Shown here one piece after another: positions 1 to 11,200 of a stretch of DNA of 64,000 nucleotides. This DNA is from Allantophomopsis cytisporea (Eukaryota > Ascomycota > Leotiomycetes > Phacidiales > Phacidiaceae). The stretch is from contig CP103022.1 in the NCBI GenBank assembly GCA_024752435.1, forward strand, positions 682,001-746,000. Direction: 5' to 3'. Under the pieces are notes generated by a model that saw only the letters and a program-made list of their open reading frames with translations, was not told where the DNA came from and searched no databases. The stretch's first letter is position 1. Each line of letters begins with the position of its first letter. The position numbers and the translations under genes are program-made.

Positions 1-580
1 GGTATCGGATCTTGAGAGCGACAAGAAGTGTGACTGTCTCAACGGAGTAGTAACCTCTATCAACGTAATCGCCTATCAATTGCAATTAGTACTAGCTTTT
101 GCTGTATTTCAAACGACTGGTTACGTACCCATAAACAAATAGTTGGTGTCGGGGTTTGGACCACCAATTCTGAAGAGCTCCATAAGGTCGTGGAACTGAC
201 CGTGGATATCTCCACAGACAGTGACTGGGCATCTCTGCATCCAAATTAGCAGACATCGACGATTATTGCATCCTTCTTAACATACCACTGGCTGTACATT
301 CGATTCATCTTGTAGAACCTCCCGGGCCTGTCCCAACGTTTCGTTAGCGTCTTTCATATACCATAGCCATCTCAAATGATTATGATGCATTTCAGCAACG
401 TAGTATGACTGTATGGTGGCGTACCTTCTCACAAAGTTTCTGTACGTCGACCTCCGCCAATTGCTTGCAGGTCATCAAGCTCTCAATCCATCCGTCCAAT
501 GTAGGTATCGAAGCAGGTTCGGTGGCTGGCGTGCGCGCTGCCTCTGGCAACTTGCCAACATCCTCCATGTTTGTATCCAT
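1..580 (-). CDS. pphA: Serine/threonine protein phosphatase PP2A catalytic subunit (3' part outside window)
   Basis: Catalytic C subunit of the PP2A phospho-Ser/Thr phosphatase, which acts in the cytosol and nucleus with scaffold A and regulatory B subunits. Read on the minus strand, exons 425-580, 286-327, 129-234 and 1-72 join in frame through GT-AG introns. The product contains CKQLAEVDVQKLCEKAREVL, then the metallophosphatase motifs GDIHGQ and GDYVDRG (metal ligands Asp, His, Asp), then YYSVETVTLLVALKIRY at the window edge. This matches PP2A rather than PP4 or PP6. The GNHE motif and the C-terminal tail lie beyond base 1. I start at the ATG at 580 (MDTNMEDV), giving a short N-terminal extension before the conserved LDGWIESL segment. 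The frame stays open up to 955, but that part is low-complexity and probably 5' UTR. Symbol follows the Aspergillus name. Confidence 0.93.
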
Positions 581-1208
581 GGTTGCTCTCGACCGCGCAG
601 AGTCGAACTGGATCGAGGGGTTGTTTCGGGGCGTGGAGTTCGCTGGGTTGATTGGGTATGACGACAAGGGCGCGGTGTTCTGCTCGCGTGAAACAGCCGG
701 GGCAGATTGGTTGCACGAGCACGTTAATAATGACTGAGAGATGCAAGTATTGAAGCTTTTGAGAGATTCCTTCACTTGGGTATCACGATTTGTTTGTCGG
801 CCTTGCAAGGTTATTGATGCTGTGGCTTCCTGATGTTTGTAGATTGCGGCGGTGCGTACGAGCTCGTCTCGCTTAGCGCGATTGGAATTGCGCTTCGCTG
901 TACTATGTGTACTTTGGTTATTTAGGGGCAAGAGGAGAGGAACATCAACAAACAAAGAGCGATCACCAGTCGAAAGGTGGGGTCGAATGTTTCACTTGAG
1001 TGATACAGTGCTATAACAACTCAAGAATTATTTACAATCCTTGATATCGAGTTCACCTGAATTATATGCAATTCTCATGTACGACTTGCGGGTAGATATG
1101 TGCGATTAGTGGGGACTGACGATAGCGCTGGAGCAAGATCGTGCTACCGTTAAAATCAGGTATTACAATCCACTGTATATCTACATTTATATAATATATG
1201 TACTTAAT
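581..1208. promoter_or_regulatory. Intergenic: PP2A promoter/5' UTR and exo84 3' end
   Basis: This stretch lies between two minus-strand genes. It should hold the promoter and 5' leader of the phosphatase gene and the 3' UTR of exo84. The phosphatase frame is open without a conserved domain to 955. AT-rich sequence at 1180-1200 (atttatataatatatg) could serve as the exo84 polyadenylation region. No other gene is visible. Confidence 0.4.
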
Positions 1209-3311
1209 CTATGACAAACCTAGTCCTACTGGTTCAGAAGTAGCTGCTGCCTTGTCGGTATCATGACCATGTCCAATCAAACTCCTGAAGTCCAAACCAA
1301 CCTCTGAAAGCAGGCCCGCATGTTCCTTCGCCTGGTCCATACATTCAGTCCATACAGGACCATCTTTCTCTACACTGCTCAATTGGCGTGCTAATATCTC
1401 GTTGAAGGCGTCCACTTGCTCCTTCGCCCATTTGACACATGCGCTCATCATGAGAGGTGGAAAGCAGACCTGGAAGTCCGATACGGTCTTCCGAATGATA
1501 GCGAAGTACACAAATGAAACCTCCCAAATGTATTGATGAAGATTACCTTCAAATGTACATTGCCTGTAAGATAGTTAGCTTACAACTCCGGAAGGTATGG
1601 AGAGTACCACTTGCCTCGAGCGCTTGCGAATGATATCCCCTCGTGCTTCCAGATATGCTTCTCTGGCTCGATCTTCAAAATCCAGACGAGCGAGCCAACC
1701 AACGTTTCTCTTCGTCTTCTTCAACTCGTTATGGGTGTCAACGAGCTCTCGAGTCAAAACCTTTGCAAGTTTAGAACCCCGCTCCTCTGTTTTGAACATG
1801 ATAAAGTCTTGTGCAATAGCATTGCTCTTGAGACCTTTAGCAATGCCATTCAATTTCTCCACCCTATCCACAGCAGCGCCAAATCGCTGGAGTGCAATGT
1901 CAATATCAAGCAAATCCACTTGACCCTCTACCCATCGCAGATTCTGCTGCTTACCATCCACCTCGATCAGCATGTTTGGCCTATCTTTATCGGATAGCGT
2001 TTCAAGCAGATCTGCCTTCCTCAGGAGTCCCGGGTCCCGAGATGCAAAGTAGTTAACATTTTGTTTGGCTTTGTTATTCGTCTCGATGTCAGATCTTTGA
2101 CCCCGCCGAAGCTCCTCCACAGCCTTTCGAAAGTTTAGAAGTAGCGCCAGTTTTGCACTGTCTTCCGGCTTGTCTGTACGGTAGGTAAATGACTCCTGCC
2201 CTACACCTCGAATCATAACGGCATCTGCAACCTTGTTTCTGCCAGCACCAGAATCATGAGCACCAGCCAGGTCCACCATCTCGATGTCCAGTAGAGGCCA
2301 ACATCGGTCCGCGACAAGCTTTGATGGTGCTTGGCGAGGATCACCACCATTCGCTGCGTCAACCTTGCGCTTCTTGCGGGAGGCGACAAGCAGGTGGTCA
2401 TTAAGGAGAATTATCTGCATCGCCCTTCGAGATTTCCAAGTTGCGTTATCCAGTTCTACCCATAGTCCTGCGTTCTGTACCACATGTCGTCCTGGAATAG
2501 ACGGCAGGAATTTCTGAGAGCCCTCCACGCTCTTCCACAAAGCCTGAAGCTGTGAGTTCCACATGGCTGTACGATCTGCCACCGAACTTCTCTTGTCTCG
2601 TTTACTAAGCGTTGATGGAAAGCTGTTATCGAAGCCAGGATCTGGAGTGTTCAAAGAAGATGCAGTTCTCAATGCCGTGGTATTCGTCTTTAACTCAGAC
2701 ATCAGATTCCGTAGTGCTCGCATCTCCCCCTTCAGCTTTTCTGCTTCTTTACTTATACGAATGAATTGGGTTCTGTTCTGGTATACGTTTTGTTGTAGAT
2801 CCGTCGATGTTCGATTGCGCATCTTCTGTAGTGCCTGTTGATAATCGCTGATATCCTGTTCTGATGCATCTGCCAAAATTCCAGCAACATACTGCGCGGG
2901 GTCGAGTCGTGGATCACGAAGAGCCATCATGTCCACTGAAATACCAGGGCCACGACTTGCTGAGGGCCCAGTAGGGGCTCGAGTTTGAGGAGGACCGCCA
3001 TATTGAGCTGGGATTGAAGGTAGCTTTGGTACAGGAGGCGCCGCTGCATTGAAGTCTGTTGGAAGATTCGTAAATCTGGTAGAGTATCTTCGCTTCACCA
3101 GATCGGCGGTTGTACCTCCAGCTTGGGGTCTTGGTTGAGGTCGTAGCTGTTGTGGTTGATCGGTGGTCACTTTCCCCCCATTACTTCGGGGCGCAGATAT
3201 GCCATTCTGTGCGATTGGGGCGGATATTTGTCTCGGGGCGCTGATGGTCGGCTTCGCTTTTCGCTTCGATTTTGTTCTCAAAGAGATTCCTCTGCTCTTT
3301 TCTTCCGACAT
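1209..3311 (-). CDS. exo84: Exocyst complex component Exo84
   Basis: Subunit of the octameric exocyst, which tethers secretory vesicles to the plasma membrane at growing hyphal tips. Exons are 1615-3311 and 1209-1563 (minus strand), giving 683 aa, normal for fungal Exo84. The N-terminus is basic and Ser/Pro-rich (SLRTKSKRKAKPTISAPR). A helical segment follows (residues about 140-215; DPAQYVAGILADASEQDI), then a pleckstrin-homology-like region (about 265-395; GLWVELDNATWKSRRAMQI) and the C-terminal helical domain ending in CFPPLMMSACVKWAKEQVD. The start at 3311 (MSEEKSRG) is preferred over an ATG 14 codons upstream because conserved sequence begins there. The only intron that restores the conserved C-terminal frame begins GC, not GT. 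The gene diverges from tom20. Confidence 0.95.
1564..1614 (-). other. GC-AG intron in exo84 (51 nt)
   Basis: On the minus strand the junction is CGCTCGAG|GCAAGT...CTAAC...TTACAG|GCAATG. Using GC at 1614-1613 joins AG to G to give AGG CAA TGT ACA TTT GAA, reading RQCTFEGNLHQYIWE, which fits the Exo84 family. The nearby GT donors (GTGGTA, GTACTC) leave the wrong phase and hit TGA within five codons. The donor context AG|GCAAGT is the usual consensus of GC-AG introns. Confidence 0.85.
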
Positions 3312-3646
3312 CTTGCTTTGGAGTGTTGTTGTGAAATGGTGTAGGCAGTGCACACAGATGAGACGTACCTTAGACGCGCATACTTCAGGCGGCTGCTGTC
3401 CCTTGAAGTTCCACGCTAACGATTAACGACGTAAGAGCTCCCCTGTTGGTCGGCCGGCCGCTGGCGCCTAAGGCGAAAACAAAAATTGTTCCGGTGAAGC
3501 ATCATCGAGTGTTGCTCTCAGGGAAATCGGCTCGTGAGGCTCGTGTAACAATCAACATCTCAAGTCTGCAATTCATTGCCATCAAAGCACAACTCTCGAT
3601 ACGGAATCGCACTCTCATTGCGCAAAATAACGATCCGATATACATC
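3312..3646. promoter_or_regulatory. Shared divergent promoter region of exo84 and tom20
   Basis: 335 bp separate the start codons of exo84 (minus) and tom20 (plus), so both promoters must be contained here. A GC-rich core with GGCCGGCC followed by GCTGGCGCC lies at about 3450-3466. No TATA box is obvious, as is common for housekeeping genes. Confidence 0.5.
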
Positions 3647-4334
3647 ATGGTACAGACTTCAACTATTGTCGCTGCCTCGGTAGGCACTGTGGCCACCGGC
3701 CTTCTTGGTGAGCCTAAATAATTATCATTTGCGCCGCGCCTCTACTTACAGCTTCTCCAGCATACGCAGTGTGGTTCGATCACCGCCGAAGAACAGACCC
3801 AAACTTCAGAAAGTCATTGAAAAAGGAAGCAAAGAGACAAGCCAAGGCAGCGAAGGAAGAGGCTGAAGCACACACCACAAGACAAAGACAAGCTATCAGA
3901 ATTGCTGTGGAAGAAGCAAAGGAGGAGGGATTTCCTACCGATGTGGAAGAAAAGGAGGCCTACTTCATGAATGAGGTCGCTCATGGAGAGCAATTGAGCC
4001 AAGAGGGTATGCGATTGAATAAACATGCATTTATAGAACTGGAACTAACCCACATTTCCAGGAACTGACAATGTCGAGGCTGCATTATGCTTCTACAAGG
4101 CCCTCAAGGTTTACCCACAACCTGCTGACCTTATCACCATTTACGACAAGACTGTTCCAAAGGTAAGTTCACGTACAGTAAGATCCAATCAACCAAGTGC
4201 TAACATCCGCTTTCCAGCCTGTTCTTGATATCCTCGCCGAGATGATCGCAGCCGACTCCTCTCTACACGTCGGACAGAGCACGGGTGGGCGACCTGCTTC
4301 AGACAGCGGCATTCCAAATGTTGGCTTGGACTAA
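3647..4334 (+). CDS. tom20: Mitochondrial import receptor subunit Tom20
   Basis: Outer-membrane receptor of the TOM complex, which recognises presequences of mitochondrial precursor proteins. Exons 3647-3707, 3752-4006, 4062-4162 and 4218-4334 give 177 aa, the usual length for fungal Tom20. One N-terminal membrane anchor (residues about 5-25; IVAASVGTVATGLL) is followed by VWFDHRRRTDPNFRKSLKK, then a charged helical linker rich in Lys, Ala and Glu. The TPR-like receptor core contains EAALCFYKALKVYPQPADL and YDKTVPKPVLDIL. All four exons join in frame through GT-AG introns. The ATG at 3647 is chosen because the anchor must lie at the extreme N-terminus. The same frame opens from 3446, but that part resembles leader sequence. 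It is followed by about 0.9 kb before the dynein gene on the same strand. Confidence 0.96.
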
Positions 4335-5211
4335 GTTCGTCCAAGCACTTTGAAAAGCTTCCTCGACACCTTGAAAGACATAAGAGTATCTTCTCAAGTT
4401 TATCGATTCAAGACACCACGGCCGGCGCTATCCTCCGAACGCCTGTCAGTCGAACACCAACCAAATGTATACCAGCATCATCGGGCGTTCTTACCTGTGT
4501 TACATAGTCTCCTATCCTGTCTGAGTAAAAATATGTAAGATTTGACTGCCGAGTAGCCTTGCCTTTTCTGTACCTCTTGAGTTGAACTTATGCTTGAACT
4601 TACTTACCTATGTGACATGTTGTGTATGGTTTTTCGCACTAATTGATAATTTTAGTATGGCCCAAAATCTGTACCACGCCAATAATTGGGGTTCTAATTC
4701 CCTGAGGCGCAGCTGCGAATGAGTAAGTCTTAGAACGCTTTTATCGAAAGCTTCAGTCAGAAGACATTATTGAGGATATAAATCTGCAAACATCCAGAAT
4801 GTCCAAAAAAAAACAGATGTTCATGAAAAATGTTGTGAATATTACCAGTTTGTTAACAACTTTGGTCTCGTCATTGGTTTGGAATCCGTACTGTAAAGCA
4901 GCTACGGTACCTTACCTTATGTACTTACTTTCTTGATACTGCTTGGTTGCCTCACCGTCTGCACCACGGCAGGGATTCACGCTAAGCGGAAACTAAGTGC
5001 GGCCCTCTATGCTGCAACACGTCCCCAGATCTCAAGCGAACGCGATTATGATAGTGAACATTTAGAAAGTCAATACAACTCCCTACCTTTAATTTCCACC
5101 GCATATCGCAACTGAAGTTACTCAACCGCCAGTAATTATCAGTTTGTCATTCCTACAACTATTTCCCAAAACGCCTGCGATGATTCTGCCGTAAAAAGCA
5201 TTTAATCGATC
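4335..5211. promoter_or_regulatory. Intergenic: tom20 3' UTR and dynein promoter
   Basis: About 0.88 kb between two plus-strand genes. It should contain tom20 termination signals and the dynein heavy chain promoter and leader. Only short non-conserved ORFs are present. Confidence 0.4.
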
Positions 5212-8200
5212 ATGGAGAGCTTGGTGACTTCTCCTGGAGGCCCCTCGGTCAACGGAGCTGCACCAAACGCATTTCCAATCATAGAGCCTATACTGGTCGT
5301 TGAGCATCTTGCTTCTGTTTTGGAGATTACACTCGGAGCTACAAGAAAAGAGCTGGAGAATGTTGGAAGTCTACTCTCGATTGCTCGATACCCGGATACT
5401 GTCCAACGATGCGCTCGATTCGCAACAGAATCCCAAGTGGCTCTCTACGTTCAGAAGGATATTGCCACAACACCAGTATCTGACAATGTTGAGGTTACAG
5501 GTTTGTAACAAAATACATACTACTATCAATTGATCTGTGACTGATTGCTTTGCAGAAGCTACCATTTCCTACAACTATACCTTGGCTTCCGACATTTCGT
5601 TTTCTCCATCAACAACTGCTTCTATTGCCCTCTTGAAGCGTCCCACCCCTTTAGATCCTTCGATACCCATTACATCGCAAATACAAATCATGAACTTGCC
5701 AGGAGTTGCATCTTTGAGCACTGGAGCTGGTGGATCAACCACGACTGTATCTCCCTTCGAAATCCTTCATTCTGTTGTCCATTTAGCGTTGGCGCCATAC
5801 TTCGATGCATATACCAAGAACCAACAATCTACAAATGGGACTAGAGGTCGAGGTGACACTGAGGCTAAGACAGGAATTCCAATAACGAAGAAGAGAATTG
5901 CAGAACTCGAGTTGAGTCTGTTGCACTTACAGCAGAACATCGAAATTCCCGAGGTTATACTCTCTCTCAACCCAGTTGTCCAAAGCGCAATCGAAGAGGC
6001 CACAGCTCGCGATGCCAAACCTTCTGTTGATCTGATACCAGCAGCCCTCCTCCAAGATAGTACTTTCCTTAACAATCTCCAATCCACTGTTAACGGATGG
6101 ATCAAGTCTATTCAGACTATTACGAAGATGTCTAGAGATGCTAGCAGTGGCACTGCGACTCAAGAAATCAATTTCTGGCTGTCCATGGAATCAGCCCTCG
6201 AGGGTATCGAAGCCAAACTCCGAAGCGATGGTGTCTTACTTACTCTTGATATCCTCCGACATGCGAAGCGATTCCAGGCCACTGTTAGTTTTTCAGCCGA
6301 TACAGGGCTGAAAGAGGCCACAGATAAGGTACAAAAGTACAACCAGCTGATGAGAGATTTCCCATTGGATGAGCTACTCTCTGCGACATCATTGCAAAAG
6401 GTCCAGGACTCAATTGGTCTTATCTTCGCTCATCTGAACAAGAAGCTTAGAATTTGTCCATACCCCATCCGACGTGCTTTGCCATTAGTTGAGGCAATTT
6501 CGGCAGATCTCGATACTCAGCTTCATTCTCTTCTGAATGGCAGAACCTTGATGCAGCTGGAATATAAGGACTTCAAGGCGCTGATGAGCACAGCCGAGAC
6601 TATCTGGCAGACATGGGATGAGAATGTCAAGGAATTTACCAATGTTGCTCGTGAGGTGACTCGAAGAAGAAACGAAAAGTTCATCCCAATCAAGATCTCA
6701 CCGAAGCATGCGGACCTCCAAGCTCGATTGAAATATGTCAGCACTTTCCGTGACAACCATGAGCAACTTCAAAGAACTATTGTTAATGTTCTTGGACCAA
6801 AAGCCCCTGCTGATGGTGTCGTTGATGGAACTACTGATGGCGTAGTCCTCGTAGAAGAAATTGGCGATGTCGACGCTGTTGAGGAGGTCCAACAGGCCTA
6901 TGCTGCACTGAAGAACGTTGATTTGCTCGACGTCTCCCCTGAAGGTACTCAGATTTGGGTGCAAGCAGAGATTACGTACAACGAGCGTACATCTCGTGTT
7001 GAGAACTCTATCATTGCGCGTCTCCGTGATCGCCTTGCTACTGCAAAGACGGCCAATGAGATGTTCCGAGTCTTCTCGAAGTTCAATGCGCTTTTTGTGC
7101 GACCTAAGATTCGTGGTGCCATTACCGAGTATCAGACACAATTGATCGATAATGTCAAGCAAGATATTACAGCTCTTCATGAGCGATTCAAGCAGCAATA
7201 TGGCCACTCCGAAGCGCATGCTATGGCTCAACTTCGTGATCTGCCACCTATTTCGGGTGCTATCATCTGGGCACGCCAGATTGAGCGACAACTTGATGGT
7301 TACATGCGAAAGGTCGAGGATGTCCTTGGAAGTGACTGGACGCTGCACTCAGAAGGCCAAAAGCTTCAGAGTGAAAGCAACATGTTCCGTAAGAAACTAG
7401 ATACTCGCCCTATTTTCGAGGCATGGCTGCACGACCAGGCAAGACGTAATGTCTCGATCTCAGGTCGTCTTTTCAATATCAACAAGAACAGAGCTGCAGG
7501 CTATGCGCTTGAACTTGCTGTCAATTTTGATCCACAAGTCATCGCATTGTTCAAAGAGACTCGCAACCTTACTTGGTTAAACTACCAAGTCCCACATTCT
7601 ATCAACAATGTATCGAAGGAGGCAAAGAGAGTCTACCCGTATGCGGTCAGCCTTATGGAAAGTGTCCGCACTCTGGCACAAACCAATCGCCAGATTAGCG
7701 AGATGGAAGATGTAGCAGTTCTTCTTAGTGGTTATCAGAATGATGTCCAGGCTCTCGTTGCCAAGGGTGTCCCATTGAAGTGGGAATCTTTTGTGCACTC
7801 ATATGATATTCACATCAAACAACCTTCTTATATGTCCAATGGCATAGATCAGGTTGGCCGTGGTGAGAGCAAGCATGTCCAATTTGTGAGAGAATTTGCC
7901 GCTGCAGTATCAGTCCTGCAAAGCAAGACTCTAACACTGTCTACTATCAACGCAAGCGTTCAAAAAGCTCTTGCAGATTTGGAGACATGCCCATATGAAG
8001 GAAATGCGTTCCAGACTAAGCTGGAGACTATCCAAATGGCTGTTGACCAACTTAACTTGGAGAACTACGTAAACCTGGGTTTGTGGGTGAAGGAGATGAA
8101 TGGCCGTATCGAGACAACGCTTCTCACAAGACTTGAGCAAGCTATAAATGCGTGGATTGAGGTTTTTGAGAATGAAGTTCATGACGGAGCCAATGATGAC

Positions 8201-11200
8201 AGCCGACGTAAGCATTTGGTTACTGTGGCGGACGGATCCGACCATTCGGGACCCACTCTCAAAACGTTGATTCACGAAGTCACCATGCGCAACCAGGTCA
8301 TTTACCTTGAGCCTCCTCTCGAGTATGCACGTGCCAGCTGGTTTTCTCAACTTCACGACTGGCTTGGTGTGGTCTGCAACCTCCGCAAGGTCAAAGCATC
8401 TCGATATGAAATGAGCATTACTACAACTGGCGAGGTGGAGGCAAGATTTACCGAGCTCCCAGGCCACTGTGCCGACAGTCTTTCTCAAGTATATACAACA
8501 ATCGAGAGCAAGCTCCATGGTATCAGCGTATATGTCGACAAATGGCTTCAATTCCAGTCCCTGTGGGATCTCCAATCCGACCAGGTATATGATGCCCTTG
8601 GTGAGCAACTTCCAAGGTGGTTGCAGCTTCTGCAAGAGATCCGAAAGACTCGCTCTACATTTGATACTACCGAAGTTAGTCGATCATTTGGTCACATCAA
8701 AATCGACTATGAACAAGTACAGACCAAGGTCAATGCAAAGTACGACCAATGGCAGCATGAAATACTTACCAAGTTCGCTGGCCGCCTGGGTAACAGAGTG
8801 CGTGAGGTCTACACAGACGTTGAGAAGGCGAGACGTGATCTTGAGGTCCAATCGTTGGAGGCCAGCTCTACCGCACAAGCTGTACAGTTCATCACAATTG
8901 TACAGACTTGCAAGCGTAAGGTTAAAGCTTGGGGGCCAGAAGTGGAGACTTTCCGACAAGGTCAAACTACTCTCTCTCGCCAGCGCTATCAATTCCCTGC
9001 AGACTGGCTGTATGTGGAGCAGATTGATTCGGAGTGGACAGCATTGAATGAGATCTTGGCTCGAAAGGGCAAAATTGTCCAAGATCAAACCGATGCTTTG
9101 CGAGCAAAGATTACTGCAGAGGACAAGGTTGTTAGTGACAAGATCACTGAGATTCTGGGCCAGTGGAACGAAGAAAAACCTGTCTCTGGCACCATCGCTC
9201 CAGATGAGGCCTCAGCTACCCTCAATGACTTTGAGACCCGCATTACCAAACTTAACGATGAGGCTGAGATGGTCTCGAAGGCCAAGGAGGCACTCGACCT
9301 ACCTGCCAGTGCCAACACTGACCTTGCAGCTATCCTTGAGGAGGTCCAGGACTTCAAGTCAGTTTGGGCTGCTTTGTCAACTATCTGGAAGAGTCTCAAT
9401 GAGCTTCGCGACTCCCTTTGGACTAGCGTCCAGCCCAGAAAGCTTCGAGGATCTATTGATGGCCTTATTAAGATGACTAAAGAGATGCCCAGTCGCATGC
9501 GACAGTATGCTGCATTTGAGCATATTCAGAATGTTCTTAGACAATTCCTCAAGGTCAACCCACTTCTCTCAGACCTCAAATCAGAGGCTGTTCGAGAGCG
9601 ACACTGGAACAAGATTTTCAAAGCGCTGAAGCCTGGAAAGCGCTACTCACCAATTGCGATGACATTGGGCGATGTCTGGGATCTCAATCTGACAGCTAGT
9701 GAAGTCGTTATCCGCGATATCATCGTGCAAGCCCAGGGTGAAATGGCCTTGGAGGAGTTCTTGAAGCAGGTGCGCGAGACCTGGACAAACTACTCTCTTG
9801 AACTTGTCAACTACCAGAGCAAGTGCCGATTGATCCGTGGATGGGATGATCTGTTCGCAAAGTGTAGTGAGAACCTCAACTCCTTGCAGGCTATGAGACA
9901 TTCCCCATACTACAAAGAGTTTGAGGAAGAAGCTTCCTCCTGGGAAGACAAACTTAACCGAGTGCATGTCCTGTTTGATGTATGGATTGATGTTCAACGT
10001 CAATGGGTCTACCTCGAGGGCGTGTTTACTGGTAATGCCGATATCAAACATCTTCTTCCAATTGAGTCCTCGCGATTTCAAAACATCAACTCCGAATTCT
10101 TCGCTGTCATGAAGAAGGTCTACAAGCAACCCTTTGTTCTTGATGTGTTGAACATCTCTGGCGTTCAGAAATCCTTAGAGCGTCTTGCAGAGCTGTTGAA
10201 CAAGATTCAAAAAGCATTGGGTGAGTATCTTGAACGCGAGAGAGTGTCGTTCCCTCGATTCTACTTCGTTGGAGATGAAGATCTCCTTGAGATTATTGGA
10301 AACAGCAATGACACTTTGCGGATCGCCAAACACTTTAAGAAGATGTTTGCTGGCTTGTCTGGCTTGATAATGGACGAGGAAGCCATTATCTCAGGTTTCA
10401 CCTCTAAGGAGGGCGAAGAAGTCAGATTAAAGAAGGAAATCAATCTCATCAAGACACCAAAGATCAATGATTGGCTCGCCCTTTTAGAAAGTAGCATGAA
10501 GTCAACGCTCGCAGAACTCCTCGCTGAGGCTGTTGAGCAATATCAGACCATTTTCTCTGGTGAGACTATTGATCAGGGGGCTCTCAGCGAATACATTGCA
10601 GCTTTCCCTTGCCAGATTGTTGTTCTTGCTACACAGGCTGTCTGGACAACTGCAGTCGAGAGTGCTTTAGAGGCGGGCGGTGCTCCTATGGAAGCACTCT
10701 TTAACCAGGAAGTCAAGGTCCTCCAATTGCTTGCCGCAACTGTTCTTGGAGACCTTGAGCCTATTCAGCGCAAGAAGTGTGAGGGTCTGATTACTGAGTG
10801 TGTGCACCAGCGTGATACCATCGAGAAGCTCATCAAGCTCAATGCCACCACACCTAACCACTACATGTGGCTTTTGCAGATGAGATATGTCTACAAGGCC
10901 GAGGGCGATTATCTGCAACGCTTGTACATTAAGATGGCAAACGCTAAGCTCAACTACGGTTTCGAGTATCTTGGAGTCGCTGAACGTCTTGTCCGAACGC
11001 CTTTGACCGACAGATGTTTCTTGACATTGACGCAAGCACTCTGTCAGCGCCTAGGAGGATCTCCTTATGGTCCTGCAGGTACTGGAAAGACTGAATCCGT
11101 CAAGGCCCTTGGTGTACAACTTGGAAGATTTACTCTTGTTTTCTGCTGTGACGATACTTTCGATTTCCAGGCTATGGGCCGTATTTTCCTGGGTATTTGT

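Noticed and set aside
581..955. N-terminal extension of the PP2A frame up to an ATG at 955
   Set aside because: The extra 125 residues are low-complexity and lie before a well-placed ATG at 580. PP2A catalytic subunits have short N-termini.
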